Source: Oryzias latipes
Lineage: Eukaryota; Chordata; Actinopteri; Beloniformes; Adrianichthyidae
DNA length: 64,000 nucleotides
Reading direction: 5' to 3'
Assembly (NCBI RefSeq): GCF_002234675.1
Contig: NC_019879.2
Location: 1,395,278 to 1,459,277 of the forward strand
Shown: one piece after another, positions 42,807 to 56,999 of the stretch
Layout of the letters: every line of letters starts with the position of its first letter
Numbering within the stretch: position 1 is the first letter of the stretch
Position numbers and translations under genes: made by a program
Notes under the pieces: model-generated
Seen by the model: the letters and a program-made list of their open reading frames with translations, nothing else
Told to the model about the DNA's origin: nothing
Databases searched by the model: none

Positions 42807-44026
42807 CATCAAAAGAACTGGCACAAAGATGAATTCTTCACGTTTGTAGAGATTTTTGAGACCTCAAAAGTTGGAAAATTGCAGTTTTAGGATGATCTTC
42901 CAGGCCTTATGAGGAAATCCTGAAACACATCGATGCTGATCTGAGTTTGAAGGACCTTGTGTAGTTTCCAGTCTAGTGGGAGGCAGCATGATTGTCATGG
43001 TGAAGATTGACAACATACCAAACCTGCATGAAATAAACCGTATGAAAACACACTTGTCGCACAAAGACGATGGAATTGATAGACTTGTAACGAGTACTTT
43101 TTGTACTCAAGAACAGTTTTACCCAAAGAGAAGCACGGTGAGAAAATACACAATGTTTCTTCCACCCACTTCTTTTACAGCTCATTGGTTGTTTTATTTT
43201 GTCCATCTATAACCTCCATAACATCTATGATCAACCTTTGTTTGATTTTCATTTTGTGTTTGAAAAAATAAACAAATTGTGACAAATTGTTAAACATTTT
43301 CCATACAATAGACAGTTTGTCAAAAATCGCCTTTATATCTGAATCTGGACAATCTGGACAGGAAGTTGGAAGATTTATGATTGACACCTGACCAAACCAA
43401 ACCCCTGCAGGACAAAACTCAAACATCTCCTCAGTTCAGCAGCAGCTGGTAGTTCTGGTGCCTCTGTGAGGAAATGGTTTCCGCGCTCCACTGCTTACAG
43501 GAAGGGTGTGGTATTTGCCCTCTGCTACATCGGAAACATCTGCCCGCTCATCATCTAAGCACTCTTATCTGAAAACTCCTTGTTTCTATCCAAAGGACAC
43601 TGGACACACTGACACGGGTCCCAACATATACAACGATGAGCAGGCTTGAGACAGAGAAGCTATTCTGTGACTGAAAGTGCAACCAAAGTCAGATCCAGCT
43701 GAGCAGAAGTTCAATGTTAATTTCCAGAAAGCAGCACACCTCTACGCTGACACCAAACACTGCAGATGTCCCTTCCTCCTGCGGCTTTCGTCTTGCTCTT
43801 AAAGTGCAGCTAAAGTACCGGTTTCAGTTTTATTGCTAAACACATGATTCCTGACATTTGGGGGGTATAAGCCAAAAACCGTGCACTAAGTTGTAATTAT
43901 CACAGACATCAAGGGTTCTCACACTGTGACTTCAAAGTATGCTGTGGTCAGTGCACTGAATTCAGAGCAGAGGTCAAAACCAGGTCAGAACTCAGGTTAG
44001 GAGATGTTGCAAGCAGACAAACTTAC
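42807..44026. other. Non-coding stretch, nothing recognised
   Basis: No repeat pairs or supported exons seen. Possible first-intron sequence of col6a3 if the first exon is at 44.03 kb. Confidence 0.45.
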
Positions 44027-44200
44027 CTTCAGAAGAAATGGCTAAGCTCCACTATTTCTGAAGAATGAAGGTTTTTAGTGATAAAAAAAAAAGCTTTCAG
44101 TCATTCTTCACTGGTTAAATCCAATCTCTAGCTCTTCCTGCACCTCCCTCAGGAAGGTGGAGGATCAAAGCAGTGATGAGGACTTGGATGAGAAGTGAGA
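44027..44200 (-). other. col6a3: Candidate non-coding first exon of col6a3
   Basis: A strong donor (GAAG/GTAAGTTT) at 44026 on the minus strand follows a stretch without long open frames. Because the signal-peptide exon begins with a splice acceptor, at least one upstream non-coding exon must exist, and this is the best donor I noticed upstream. The 5' boundary is a guess; I see no TATA box. Conserved gene structure in human (non-coding exon 1) fits, but this is inference. Confidence 0.25.
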
Positions 44201-44694
44201 GGTTCTGTGAGAAGAAAAAGTCAAGAGTTTGAGACCGACACCTCCTCTCTGTCTTACACCAGAGGAGCTGTGGTGCTCAGCTCCTGACTGGGACAGGACA
44301 AACTTCCAAAACGTTGGAGCTTTTCCACCTCCTCCCACTTCAGCAGTAAAAAGAGGAGGGAGAGCAGCAGTGGGGGAGTGGAGGGAAGGGGGGCGGCCAA
44401 ATGAAATCCAGACACATGGCCCTGTTTGGGCTGGATGTTCATAGTGGAGAGGATGAAGTCACAAATCTGCAGCAGTCTTTTTTTTTCCAGAGTTTTTGCC
44501 ATGTCTGTTGTGGACCCCGTTTTCTTTTTACATTGCCAAAGCTTGGATTTAAGCATTTTGAAATGCTGTGCTTTCAGCAAGCCTTAAAATGCTTTAGAAA
44601 TGCTGAATGTACTGTTACAGTCACACATGGATGAGAATGTATAAACATGGCATGTACCTATGAAATAATGGAAGTTCATTGTCGAGAACATTTT

Positions 44695-44770
44695 AAGCGT
44701 GAGCGAGCAAGACAGGAACCAAACCCATGATCAAAGGTTGACTGCTCTACCGCTGTACCACAGCCCCCCT
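44695..44770 (-). mobile_element. tRNA-derived SINE head
   Basis: On the minus strand the sequence reads GGGGGGCTGTGGTACAGCGG then TAGAGCAGTC, with an A box (TGGTACAGCGG) and, about 25 bases on, a B-box-like GGTTTGGTTCC. The match to tRNA is partial and no complete acceptor pairing is seen, so it is a SINE remnant rather than a working tRNA gene. Confidence 0.55.
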
Positions 44771-44839
44771 GGCCCTGTTTTAGTAAGACTAGAACCCAAA
44801 AGACAGCCGGCGATAAAACCTATTAGCTCAGGATGCACC

Positions 44840-45545
44840 CACTCACTGGCCACTTTATTAAACACACCTGTCCAACTGTTTGTTAACGCACATTTCTAAT
44901 CTGCCAATCACACGGCAGCAACTTAATGCATTTATGCAAGTGGACTTGGTCCAGGTGATCAAACTGAGCATCGGAATGAGGAAGAAAAGGGATTGAAGTG
45001 ACTCTGAACGTAGCATGGTTGTTGTTACCAGACGGGCTGGTCTAAGGATTTCAGAAACTGTTGATCTACTAGGGATTACAGAAAATGGTGTAAAAAGTAG
45101 AAAATATTTAGTGAGCAGCAGTTCCTTTGGACGGAAATGTCTTGTTGATGCCAGAGGTCAGAGGAGAACAGTCAGACTGGTTCCAGCTGATAGAAAGACA
45201 ACAGGAACTCAAAGAACCACTGGTTCCAACAGGTCTGCAGAAGAGCATCTCTGAAAGAACAACACGTCCAACCTGGAGGCAGATGGACTACAGCAGCAGA
45301 AGACCACACCGGGTACCACTGCTGTCAGCTAAGAACAGGAACCTGAGGCTACAATTCACACAGACTGCCCTGAGAACCTTGGCCTGTCGGTGTTGTTCAA
45401 CTAACGAGTGAGCACTTCTGCACACAGTTTGGCTGTTAGATATTAGGAAGTTAGACATTCAGAGCGCCTCTTAAGGGCGTCCTACGGGCACACTCTGTAC
45501 AACCATTGCCTGGTCTAACGAGTCTCAATTTCATTGCATTGCATT
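44840..45545 (+). pseudogene. Tc1/mariner-like transposase remnant
   Basis: Starts with the subterminal cactggccactttatta motif typical of one fish Tc1-like family. Two broken frames follow: a helix-turn-helix-like part (RRAGLRISETVDLLGI) with FGRKCLVDARGQRR, then in another frame ISERTTRPTWRQM, YSSRRPHRVPLLSAKNR. Near 45510 a degraded trace of the WSDESRF region (caaccattgcctggtctaac) remains. The catalytic DDE core is missing, so it is inactive. Confidence 0.8.
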
Positions 45546-47590
45546 GCCACACGTACTTTATCCTTACAAACACTTTACAATACACCTACTACACGCATGA
45601 CAATGGTACGTCCCATTTTCATGACGTCTCTTTAGGTGGTCGCTAGTTTTATGTCCTTTATGCTCTTTCTGACCTGAACCTCTGCATTTACCCACACCGG
45701 GGACCAGCACATGGAAAGTGCCACCATCTAGTTACAGTTACCCCTAGCATCTGGTAATCCCAGGTAGTCTCTGTCACAAAGGTAAATTATGTTTGTAGTT
45801 CCTCTTCATAATCTTTTAGACTTATAAATCTATTCCAGAAGTGGCACTCCCAGTGCACCATATGGAAGTATTCACCAGGTCCCAGTTTATCCATGTTCCT
45901 TCCTCTGCAGCTCATCACTCACACTGTTGCACTTTCTGTGTAGCTCTGTTATGATGCAGCTAAAGAAAATCTCTGAGGCAAAAATGAAGACCAACAGACC
46001 GTGAAGAAGGTTTGATATCAGGTTAAAAGATACATAAAGATGTATTTGTGTTACCTCTATTAATACGAACAGTGTTGGAAGAGGGGACTTTAGAGTTGTG
46101 CCATAAAAATGAATATAAAAAGCAAAATTAAGATTTGGCTCGGAGCAGCGACACAGAGTATCACTGGGATGATGAGAGTGAGCTGCAGGGAGTAGAGAAG
46201 GTGGAGTGAAGTCCTCCACCACCCTCTTCCTTTAGAACATTTAAGTCCATCCAATCTCACTGAGGAACAGTCGTTACTTTAAGTGTGGCTGACTTCCTCA
46301 GAGAGCTAGGGACTTCCACTGTCACAGATGGAACAAGCTGTGAGGTCTTCAGTAAATCAACCACTGAGATTTCTGAGTCAAATGCTGCAAAAGAGGTCTC
46401 AGAGTTTTTTTTTTTTAATCATTTGTTTTAACAATATTTGGATCTCTAATAAAATATATAAAAAAAACAGCATAACAAATGTTAAACGTTAGGCTTTGTT
46501 GTGCTATATAGCATTTGGTTATAGTGTATAAAGCCAAGTCTCATGAAATGGTTTAAAAGTCTCAAAGCTTGTTATTTCATTTTTTAATCCATTCTTTTGT
46601 GTATGTGGGTAGAGGGGTGAAAATGCAAAGGAGGTGAGGATGTTCCAGGTGAGTATAAGTCAGAAAGTTCACTGAAGCACGGCGCCCGAAGGAAGCTTGT
46701 CCACATGTTGGTTAGCCATATGACTGAGTTACATGGGTTGGTGTTTTCTTCTGTTATTCACACTGTTGTCAGCTGGTGGTCGTCTTTTTGTTGTTCTAGT
46801 TTGTAAAATCCATTAACCCTTGTGCTATCCTTGGCACTAACCACAACTTTGTGCTGTTGTTTGGAGCTAAAACTGCCTTGAGGATGCTTGAAAACTGGGA
46901 CTCAACATTTAAACAAAAGATTAATGTCTAACACCTGAATTGGACAAACAATCTGTTTCAACAAGCTGCCGAAAAATAAGCAGAAAATAATGAGACCAGT
47001 AAGTCTTTTGATGTCTATAAATATGATATTTTACACTGTATTATCTCTGTGTTCAAAGTAAATAATCTTGTTTTTTTCCCATATTCTCCATATATTTGTT
47101 TGTATTTTGATAGACTGGGACAGTGACATGACTTCACTGCTGCTCCTTGTTCATCTGTTGCCACCCACAGCTAGACGGAAAAGAATTAAAATAAATCCTT
47201 CTGATGGTGTGGCTAAAATGGTGCACTTTCATACAAACTGGGAGAGAGAGAAAAATCCCAGGTAGGTCATGCACAATCCATCACGCGGTAAAACGTAGAA
47301 AAGTATACAGACCCTGTTCTGGATCATGAATTTCTTTTTAATTAATTAATACATGTTATCAGCGAGGCAATAAAGTAGTTAGAGGAGCGTCATCGTTTGC
47401 TTGTCCTTTGAAGAAGTGCAGCTCTTCTTTTCATCTCGGCTTTAACCTTCAGGGGTTTTACAGAGTCTTTAAATGGGCATCATTTTTGTTGTTTGATTGA
47501 AGAAGATGATTTCCAGAGGATTTACGATGAGGACGATTTCCAGGTAACTTTGAGTGACAGAAATATTTTTGAAACGCAGTGTAAAGAGTT
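45546..47590. other. Intergenic stretch, only minor repeat traces
   Basis: Contains one isolated piggyBac-type end (TTAA then CCCTTGTGCTATCC at 46814-46831) without a visible partner. No supported exon. Confidence 0.45.
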
Positions 47591-47596
47591 ACAGTC

Positions 47597-48594
47597 TATG
47601 GAAGCGATTCTGTAACATAATTAAAATTAAAAGTCAATACCAGAAATGCTTTTTCATTTTCAGAATGAAGCAGCATTTGTTGACTCAAAGTTAAAATGAA
47701 AAAGCTTCCCGCTGAGTGCGTGTTGGTCCAACCAGCAATCGTTTAGCATGGTGAAATCTGATATAGCTGTTGATGGGGCTCCAGCTGTCATCGAACAGCA
47801 AAACCAGCGCAAAGCTGCAGGAGACTCTTCTAAATGTGCTTTTATTACTGTTATCATTATTATTAAAGGCCTGCTCGCTCATATTTTTTTTTAAATCCGT
47901 GCGATCAGTGCTTTTTTCTTCGCTGCAAGGACCCGAAAGACGGGTTAGCATTAGGCTAATATGTGCTAAAAACATTAGCCATGGAGGTACTTAAATCTCT
48001 GTGCGGGAAATGCCCCAATGAGCATCTTGGATGTAAATATGTGGGAATTACATCATCCTCGCTTTTGTCTGGACACCACTGGAAACACAAATTCATATTA
48101 TGGTTTTTCAGATCGTAGCAGCATTTCCACCTATTGAAATATGCGACAGTACTCGCACGGTGGATGTGAAAATGAAAATGCAATCCCCTCTTTGTATTTT
48201 TGTTTTAATTATGACACAGAATAAGCAGTTTTTAAGTAGAAAATGAACAAGCTTTTTGAAGGTTGATTGATTTTTAATTTTAATTTTGAGTCATTTGATG
48301 CAGTTACATTTTAAAAATTAAAAAGCATTTCTATTAATCCATTTTAATTGTCAAATTAAACATTTCTAAATGAATTTAGAAACTTTCTGAAAATGAAATG
48401 TCAAATACAATTTTCTTTATCATTTTAATTAAGTGACAGAATAAGCAGTGTTGAAGTAGAAAATGAAAAATAATTTTGGTGGATTGCTTTTTCATTTTAA
48501 TTTTGAGTCAACAAATGCTTTTTCATTTTAAAAATGAAAACGCATTTCTGGTTTTGACTTTTAATTTTAATTATGCTACAGATTCGCTTCCATA
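47597..48594. mobile_element. 1-kb element with long terminal inverted repeats and 6-bp target duplication
   Basis: Termini of about 110 bases are inverted copies: left tatggaagcgattctgtaac, right inverted tatggaagcgaatctgtagc, continuing through aattaaaattaaaagtcaa. The flanks carry ACAGTC on both sides (47591-47596, 48595-48600). No transposase. A partial relative lies at 36972-37401. Superfamily not recognised. Confidence 0.75.
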
Positions 48595-48600
48595 ACAGTC

Positions 48601-50504
48601 AGCGCCACAAAAGCCATTTGCTTTTGGCTTAAAGAAGAATTGACCCCTGAATCGTCTGCATTACTTTCACATTTCCAACTATTTCTCATTTGACATAATG
48701 GATGACATCCTTGAATGGGTGGCTTCACATCAAGTAATTGTTGGAAAAATGGTCAGAAAATTTGTTGTCAAAATTTGATCTTCTGTCCAGAATTTATGGT
48801 TCTGACTCCGGGTACCTGGAGTGCTAAAATCGCCCTACCAGGCTTACTTTGGACAGTTGTGGCAACACTGGTGGACTGAAAGCCATTCAGACTCTGAGTC
48901 TTGTAAGAAACATTCCCCTGGTTTTTGGGGGTATTGGGCCAGAACAAAACCAAAACTGGACATTGCTACTTCTGTTTCCCCAGATGATGAACAGTTTTCC
49001 ACTTCTGTTTCATTTGATATGACTACTGTGCTTTTGAAGCATTTCAGTCAGACAACTCTTGCAGTAAGAAATATTTATTTGACATTTTTTCCACATTCTT
49101 TAAGTTGGCATTCACATTTTTTCGTTTGGCATAAGGCTCCGTTCAATTCCATAAAACTTCCATAAAATTCCATAAAATTTCCATAAAACTTTCGGGTAAC
49201 AAAACCCCCCTTTACGGAGCCCACAGGTGGAAGCCGGGGAGGAGGGTGGGGCGAAGAATGAGCGCTGAAGGTAAGAAAGAATGAACAACTGCGCACCTGG
49301 CTTAAATAGGACGCTGAGCAGGTGAGTTAATTAACTGAACCGCCCTAGGGTATTTACCTGAAAACACTGCTTCGAGTATCTGCCCGAAATACGATAAATC
49401 GTCATTTAATAATTGAACATCACAACCTGTTTAAAGTTTTGTATCCGGATAGAAATCTTATCCCCAACACCATTCCATGACATGTTACCCAGCTTGCATA
49501 AGAAAAATTGGACCTTTGATATGAATATGGAGCATGAGATTTAAAGAAAAATAACTCAGATCAGGTCAATTGATGATAAACATAAAGAACTTGGAATTCC
49601 AGGTCCATGTTGGTCAGCAAGAACTGGCAGCCACACATCTTCAGCTTCCAGACTCCCAAGAAAACCACCAGGTATCTCAAATATGATTTAGCCATTGGAT
49701 CATTTTATTCAAATTACAACTCATCTATTAGTGAACATAAATCTGCCGACTGACTATCAGGCTGACCTGCTGAGGGACAGTTAGATTTCCCACAGTAAGA
49801 GATAAATAATACTGACCACATTTGGAGCATAACATTTTTAGTAAAACCAAACACAAGTGAAATTATACTTTTTGGAGAGAAATAAAATATTTAAACACCA
49901 TTTATGACAAATAAAAAAAATGTTTGTTGGTTTAAAGGTTTAACCTTTTGTGAAGATTCTGCATTCAAAATAAAATTGGGTGGAATTAGTAAAACTTTAA
50001 CAAACAAACAGTTAACATAACACAAACTAAGCAGAAGGGAAAAAAAGCAAGAGAAGGAACTCTAAAAGGCCATGAGTTATAAAATAGAAATATGTTGAAC
50101 ACATGAGGAGCCCAGCTGCAAACCATCTGTCAGTGATCCCATTTCCTTTCATTTCCCTCAGCCCTTTTAGGATGAATCAATGCCATTTTGAAATGAAAAC
50201 AAGGTGTGCAGAAGGTCCACTGCTGAACATGTCACTGATGTAACCTTTGATTTTTGTCAAGTCTGTTCCGACGCAGCAATAATAATATTTAGCATTACAG
50301 CTTTCTGGTCTTCTGTCTTTTGATGCATTCTTTTATCATATGATCATCAAAGAAGATAATCACTTAAAGAAGCCACCAAAGCCCAAAAAAGAGCTTTCAA
50401 ACATGGTTTAAATAATAACTAGCTGAGAGCAGCTGAGGTCATCTTCTTTCCCTGACGCACCGTGAGTTTGGTGAAAGCTCTGAGCAACAACCCGCCTTGC
50501 ATCG
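48601..50504. other. Intergenic stretch, nothing recognised
   Basis: Includes a short run of ttccataaaa-type repeats at 49150-49195. No supported exon. Confidence 0.45.
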
Positions 50505-50670
50505 AGAGCAGATCTTTGTTTTTTGTTCTATAAAACTGGATTTTTTCTTCTGTGAAGGTTTGGACCCTAAGAGTTTTAACAAGCGGGAAAAGGATCATAT
50601 CTGTCTGAGAAAAGGGTATTTAAAGTGTGTGGTAAGACGTTTTACCTCTGTAAGACATCTAGAATAACTG
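50505..50670. repeat. Diverged duplicate, copy 1
   Basis: Resembles 56790-56970 in the same orientation: cagatctttgtttt / cagatctttatttt, ctataaaactgga / ctatgaaactgga, gtgaaggtttgga / atgaaggtttgaa, and ttttacctctgtaagacatct / ttttacaaccttagaacatct. By eye roughly two-thirds identical. Origin unknown. Confidence 0.6.
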
Positions 50671-52150
50671 CAAAAAGAGAGATACCCACCTTTGTGAGTC
50701 ATTTTTGGAAACTTCTGCAATAAAAAAGGAAACAGAATATTAACAGCAGAGGTACCAGGAGAGGAAATTACATTATGATCCTTTTCTGATCAGTTTTATT
50801 CTCATTTGTTCTCTTAGAATAAATGTTTTCAAAGAAGCTGCAAAAAGGTTTTATTAGTTTACTTGAGACCAAACAGGGTCTAAGTTCTTCACTTTAGTTA
50901 AATGTTTTCAATTCTCCAATCCCAGTTCTTTAGCTGCAAACATAAAGTCTGTCTGTCATTTTTCACATCTCAACATTTGGAAGTAGTCATCCTATGAGCC
51001 CTTTTTCTTTTCTTGTCTCCACAAAGTGTTTACTTTAACAAACCTCCAAAAAATGCTAAGTAACATGCCCAGTTGCCTTGTCATTGCATATTCCCATACC
51101 CATTATGGTTTTGAAATGTTCTTCCTAAATGTTCTCATGTGCGGTCCTGAGCTGCACAAAAAAAGTGGTGAAAACCCACAGCATGCACTCACTGTGACCT
51201 GAGACCAGCTCTTCAAAGAAACTGGCTTTGAAATGCCAACAACTTTAGTTTGTTCCTGAGATCAAACATTGTGAATCTGCACATTCAAGTAAAATGTAGC
51301 TGAGGCTGAGGACTCTTCCTGAACACACAGTATAGCCTGTTCCCACAAAAGTGGCAAACCTCTGTTTTTCCAGAGCTAAACTTGTCTCTGGTGCATCATA
51401 TCTCCCTTTGACTCTGCCAAGCTCAGCCTCAAAGTTCTCATTCCTCTGCTGCTTCTCTGACTCACCACTGAACAATGCCCACCATTGAACTTTCAATGGG
51501 CGCCTTCATTTAACAACTGGGATTTATTAGTGCAGAGTCCAGCAGCCATGGTAACCCTACAACACTTCGCATGAGCATCGATGCATTTGCATGCAGAATC
51601 GTGGAGCTGCTAACCCGCTGGGACTGTGTTTGAGGTGCACGTTTAGCAGCTGACTCATGATGCTCTCACCTTTTCCAGTCCAGGCCTACAGTGCTATTTA
51701 CTTAAGAAGTTATAATTTCAATGAGCTGGATTATGAGGCACACCGCTTCACATCTGGGAATGATTTTTGTCCAAGCTTACAGCCTCGTTCCCCATTCTGA
51801 GTACAGTTCTGACAGGGTTACACAGAACAGAGGCGGCAAGTTTGACAAATGGACAAGAACTCCTACATGCAGATACAAAATCACCACAACGTGGAGATGG
51901 GAGCCCTTTCTGTTTAGGGGGAAAAACTGTTTCATGTTTATGACTGCAGCAAACGAACAGACAAGGCAAAGAACCGTGGCTCAGGGAGAAAGATGGTGAC
52001 CTGGAACAGGGAGCCCAAGCCTTTTTCTGAAGTTAGAACGTTTAGTTAAAAGCCGAGCATTCTTCAGACTGACAGGGTAGAGCTCTGTTTGTGTTCCCTC
52101 ATTTATTGCGGGAGTAATTTTCTAAAAATGACTCATGATAGACCTGCAAG
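50671..52150. other. Intergenic stretch, nothing recognised
   Basis: No repeats or exons I can support. Confidence 0.45.
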
Positions 52151-52154
52151 TCAG

Positions 52155-52370
52155 CATCTCTTCAGGGGTCGCCACAGCGAATCAGCATTCACTGAACCAC
52201 ACAGGTGGTTTGGCAGAGATTTTTATGCCGGATGTCCTTTCTGACACAAACCTGTACTGTATCCAGGGAGACCCAGATTCAGGCCCCCTTGTGGATTCAT
52301 AGGTACGCAGTAGAGACAAGGGTCTTGCCTGCAATCCATGATATACGGAAGGGGAGGGGGAGCAGAGTCA
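52155..52370. mobile_element. Retroposon fragment common in teleosts
   Basis: Contains aggggtcgccacagcgaatc and atgccggatgtcctttctga, the remembered core of an abundant fish retroposon family. No coding capacity; family not assigned. Confidence 0.5.
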
Positions 52371-52402
52371 AAGCTAAACATTAAATCTTCATTTATTTAG
52401 AT

Positions 52403-52844
52403 CACATATGTCAAACTCAAGGCCCGGGGGCCAAATGCGGCCCTCCATGTCATTTTATGTGGCCCCCGAGAGCATAAAAGTTTTTGATTTCTTAAAATAA
52501 AAAATAAAAATTGGTGTGTATTTATTCATATCTAGGGGGAATCTGCCTTGAAATATCGGATTGGTCATCTATACATCAGGACTTAAACACTGTCCATATA
52601 ACCTAACCTGACAGAATCAAATTTAAAAGGATTTATGCTAGAATACTAGCAAACATGTTTTCTATGCAACTGTAATTGTCACTTTCAAAAGTTATAATAA
52701 ATAAATAAATTAGTTGTTTAACATTAAGGAGTAGTTACATGTATGTTTCATTACATTTAGTTACATGTACAAGTTATATCCGGCCCTTTGAGGACAACCA
52801 CTATGCTGATGTGGCCCTCGGTGGAAATGAGTTTGACACCCCTG
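52403..52844. mobile_element. hAT MITE with perfect 8-bp target duplication
   Basis: The 442-bp element is flanked by ATTTAGAT (52395-52402, 52845-52852). Left end CACATATGTCAAACTC and inverted right end CAGGGGTGTCAAACTC agree at 12 of 16 bases. Internal ggcccgggggccaaatgcgg is typical of this widespread vertebrate hAT family. No transposase. Confidence 0.88.
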
Positions 52845-52934
52845 ATTTAGATAGTTTAAAAGGCAGAGAACATATGGCCTATAACAGACTCTGTTAGGCG
52901 TCTGAAGTAAAGAGATTATCGTAAACAGTTAGTT

Positions 52935-53092
52935 ATAGATAGGCTCCAGCAGCCCCGTTACCTCAAAAGAGAACAAACGGATTAGAAGATGAATGAATGA
53001 ATGAATGAATGAATGAATGAATGAATGAATGAATGAATGAATGAATGAATGAATGAATGAATGAATGAATGAATGAATGAATGAATGAATGA
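52935..53092 (+). repeat. LINE 3' end followed by (GAAT)n microsatellite
   Basis: gataggctccagcagccccg and acggattagaagatgaatga match the terminus at 38.6 kb; the tail has expanded to about 25 GAAT units (52989-53092). Confidence 0.85.
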
Positions 53093-54895
53093 TTGAATAG
53101 TCTGTCAGTCTTATGGCAAAAACTGACGGTAACAACCATTGATAGATAATTGTATAGGAAAAAATTATATCTAATTTCCTGCGGGGTTTTAGATAAGATC
53201 CTCCTGTTTCACCTGTTAAAAACCTAGCAATGCGTCAGGCAAAGTTTCAGGGCAAGTTTGCTCAAAAGACCACAAATGTTGACTTGTTTTAGTCTCACAT
53301 ACAGAGGAGCCTTTTAAAGTGAGACCCATCTCTGGATATACAGGAACAATATGCGGGGGGAGATTTGTAAACATATAGAAGATTTGTTCCTCTTCAGTTT
53401 CCAGCTGTGTGAACAGTAAAGACTTCTGTTCTGAAGCTGAATGTTTCCATAAAGCATTTTTGTAACAGTTTCTCACAGTTCGTGACCTATAAACTGCAGT
53501 TTCTTTGGCACACAATGTTTTTTGGTCAAGAAATCTTTGTTCTGAAAGCATCTTTATAGCACACACATTTGTGTTTTCACAAACAGGAAACCATTTTGAC
53601 AGTCCGTCTCTGAGTTATTAGGCAGCTTTGTTGAAACCCAGCTTGTTTGTGAAAATATTAAACTGTTCACTGATGTGAGCATCCTTAGGGAAAGAAAGAC
53701 AATGCAAATGTGTAACAAACTCACTTCATGATCATTTTGGTAAATCCAAGGAGCTGCTGTGATAGTCCTTTCATCGCCATTTCCTTTGGTTAAGAAAGAA
53801 AAAAGACACTGCCATATTGCTCATTTGAATTGTGTAAAGAAAAGATGTTTCCAGGACCCACTCACCAGCTTGATAAGATAAAAAAGGTTTTCCAACTTTA
53901 AACCTTAAAAAATAAAAACACTAACTGTAGAAGAGGAGCTCAGAGTCAACAAAAGGCATCCCTGACAATTTGGCTCTTCTCTGTATAGCTTCACATTCTA
54001 TTTTTGTCATCAGCATATCTGAGCCTAACGTGTTCACACTGGCAGACAAACTCCTCTTAAGATAACTACTTTATACGTATTTGTTTAGGCGGGTTTTTAA
54101 AACAACCATTGAAACCATGAGCGCCACAGACGCCAAGCTACACGTGTGATAAAAAACTTTTCCATGGAAAGCTTCCAGAATAGGGGATTCCCGTAAAGTG
54201 CTGGTGCTGCAGAGCTTATTACAAACAGAGTCTGGGCCTAAAGCTGACATTGCTGTGCAGATCCTATTGTTATGACAGGAAGATGCTGCCATGCCGTGCT
54301 TCTGATGGTCATGCATCACCAATAATACTCGCCATCCAACGGGGGCTCCAGGACACCTTTAGTTTTTTAACTTGTCCTGTCCAGCAACTGAGCAAACAGA
54401 TTAGAGCTAGAGGCCTCTTGTGTTGGACAGATGTTACTGTTACAGTAGGGGGTTAGGAATCCTCTGACATACAAGGTGTATATTTGTTTATACTATGGTC
54501 CAGGTGAATACTTGATTCTGATTGGCTAAAGGGTGTGGTTAATAAGTGATACACCACACGCAGTTTTATAAAGTTATACTTTTCAAGTTGGTTCTAGGAG
54601 TGTAGGGAAAATGGATATGGTGATATATCATGTGGTGATACTTTTATCAATTTAAAATGCAGTCAAGACTGTGTTTATTTAATTATTTATGAGCCTCTTT
54701 AGCGTCTGACTCTTGTTTTCCACATAAACCCCTGACCGCTAATTGGCAGCAGAGAACACTGAGCCTCTTTGAGCACTGCACCAAAACTACAAGAAGTGTT
54801 AAATGCTAAATGTTTAGGCAACATTGCAGTTTTTGATGTTATGACACATGTACAATTTAGTTTTTGCTTGGGATGGATACTGAACCGAAATTCTG
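53093..54895. other. Intergenic stretch, nothing recognised
   Basis: An open frame of 116 codons on the minus strand (53216-53566) has no recognisable domain or signal and is not called as a gene. Confidence 0.4.
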
Positions 54896-54899
54896 TGCC

Positions 54900-55135
54900 A
54901 CTGTCACAAGAACAGGCAGATGGTTGGATCCAAGTGCAGCAGGTTTATTAGCTGAGCTAAAATTCCACAAAGCTAAATCAGGGTCAGGCAGGCGGGGGTC
55001 AATAACAGGCATGAGATCATCCGAGGAAAGACGGGGTGGTCAAGATCCAGGGGAGAGTCGGGGCAGGCGGCAGGCAAACAGAGTCAGAAACCCGGTCAGG
55101 AGACAGGAGATCAGGTCCAGATACAACTCTCTGTA
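54900..55135. repeat. Probable interspersed repeat rich in aggcagg/gggtca motifs
   Basis: Contains cacaagaacaggcagatggt, gggtcaggcaggcgggggtc and caggcggcaggcaaacagag, a style of repeat frequent in fish genomes. Family not assigned. Confidence 0.4.
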
Positions 55136-55457
55136 AGGAAGGCAGAGTGACACAAACAATACTTCACACTTGATTTAGATGGCTGCTGCAATGTGCCGTG
55201 GGGCCCGTCAGGATGCACTTGACTCTTTAACCAACCATGATCTTAAATGGAACACCCTCCCCCTACTGCATCACACAGAAGACATTTGTCTTCTCTTCTC
55301 TATAACTTAACTTATAACACCTTAAGGAACACCATTATACTTAAATGATGTTACTTCCAGCACTGTCATCTATAAACCCTTTCTGTGAGAAACTGATGCT
55401 TGAAAAAGGCTCCTAGGTAGATAGATCTTTATTTGTCATTGTCATGCATACAATGAA

Positions 55458-56789
<1,332 letters not shown>

Positions 56790-56970
56790 TTTGATCGCAA
56801 TCAGATCTTTATTTTCATTCTATGAAACTGGACTTCTGTGTCTATGAAGGTTTGAACTTTGAGATTTTAAACAAGAAAAAAAAAGGTGTGAAAATGTTCA
56901 TGTCTGTGTCTGAAAAAAATGGATAATTTGTGGTGAGGAGTTTTACAACCTTAGAACATCTATAATTCTA
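56790..56970. repeat. Diverged duplicate, copy 2
   Basis: Partner of 50505-50670. Both may derive from one regional duplication or from an old dispersed repeat. Confidence 0.6.
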
Positions 56971-56999
56971 CTTTTCACATTTTACTTATCGTGGGGAAC

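Noticed and set aside
44695..44770. Possible tRNA gene on the minus strand
   Set aside because: A and B boxes are only approximate and no complete cloverleaf is apparent; a SINE head explains it better.
53216..53566. Minus-strand frame of 116 codons
   Set aside because: No recognisable domain, signal or splice context; length is compatible with chance.
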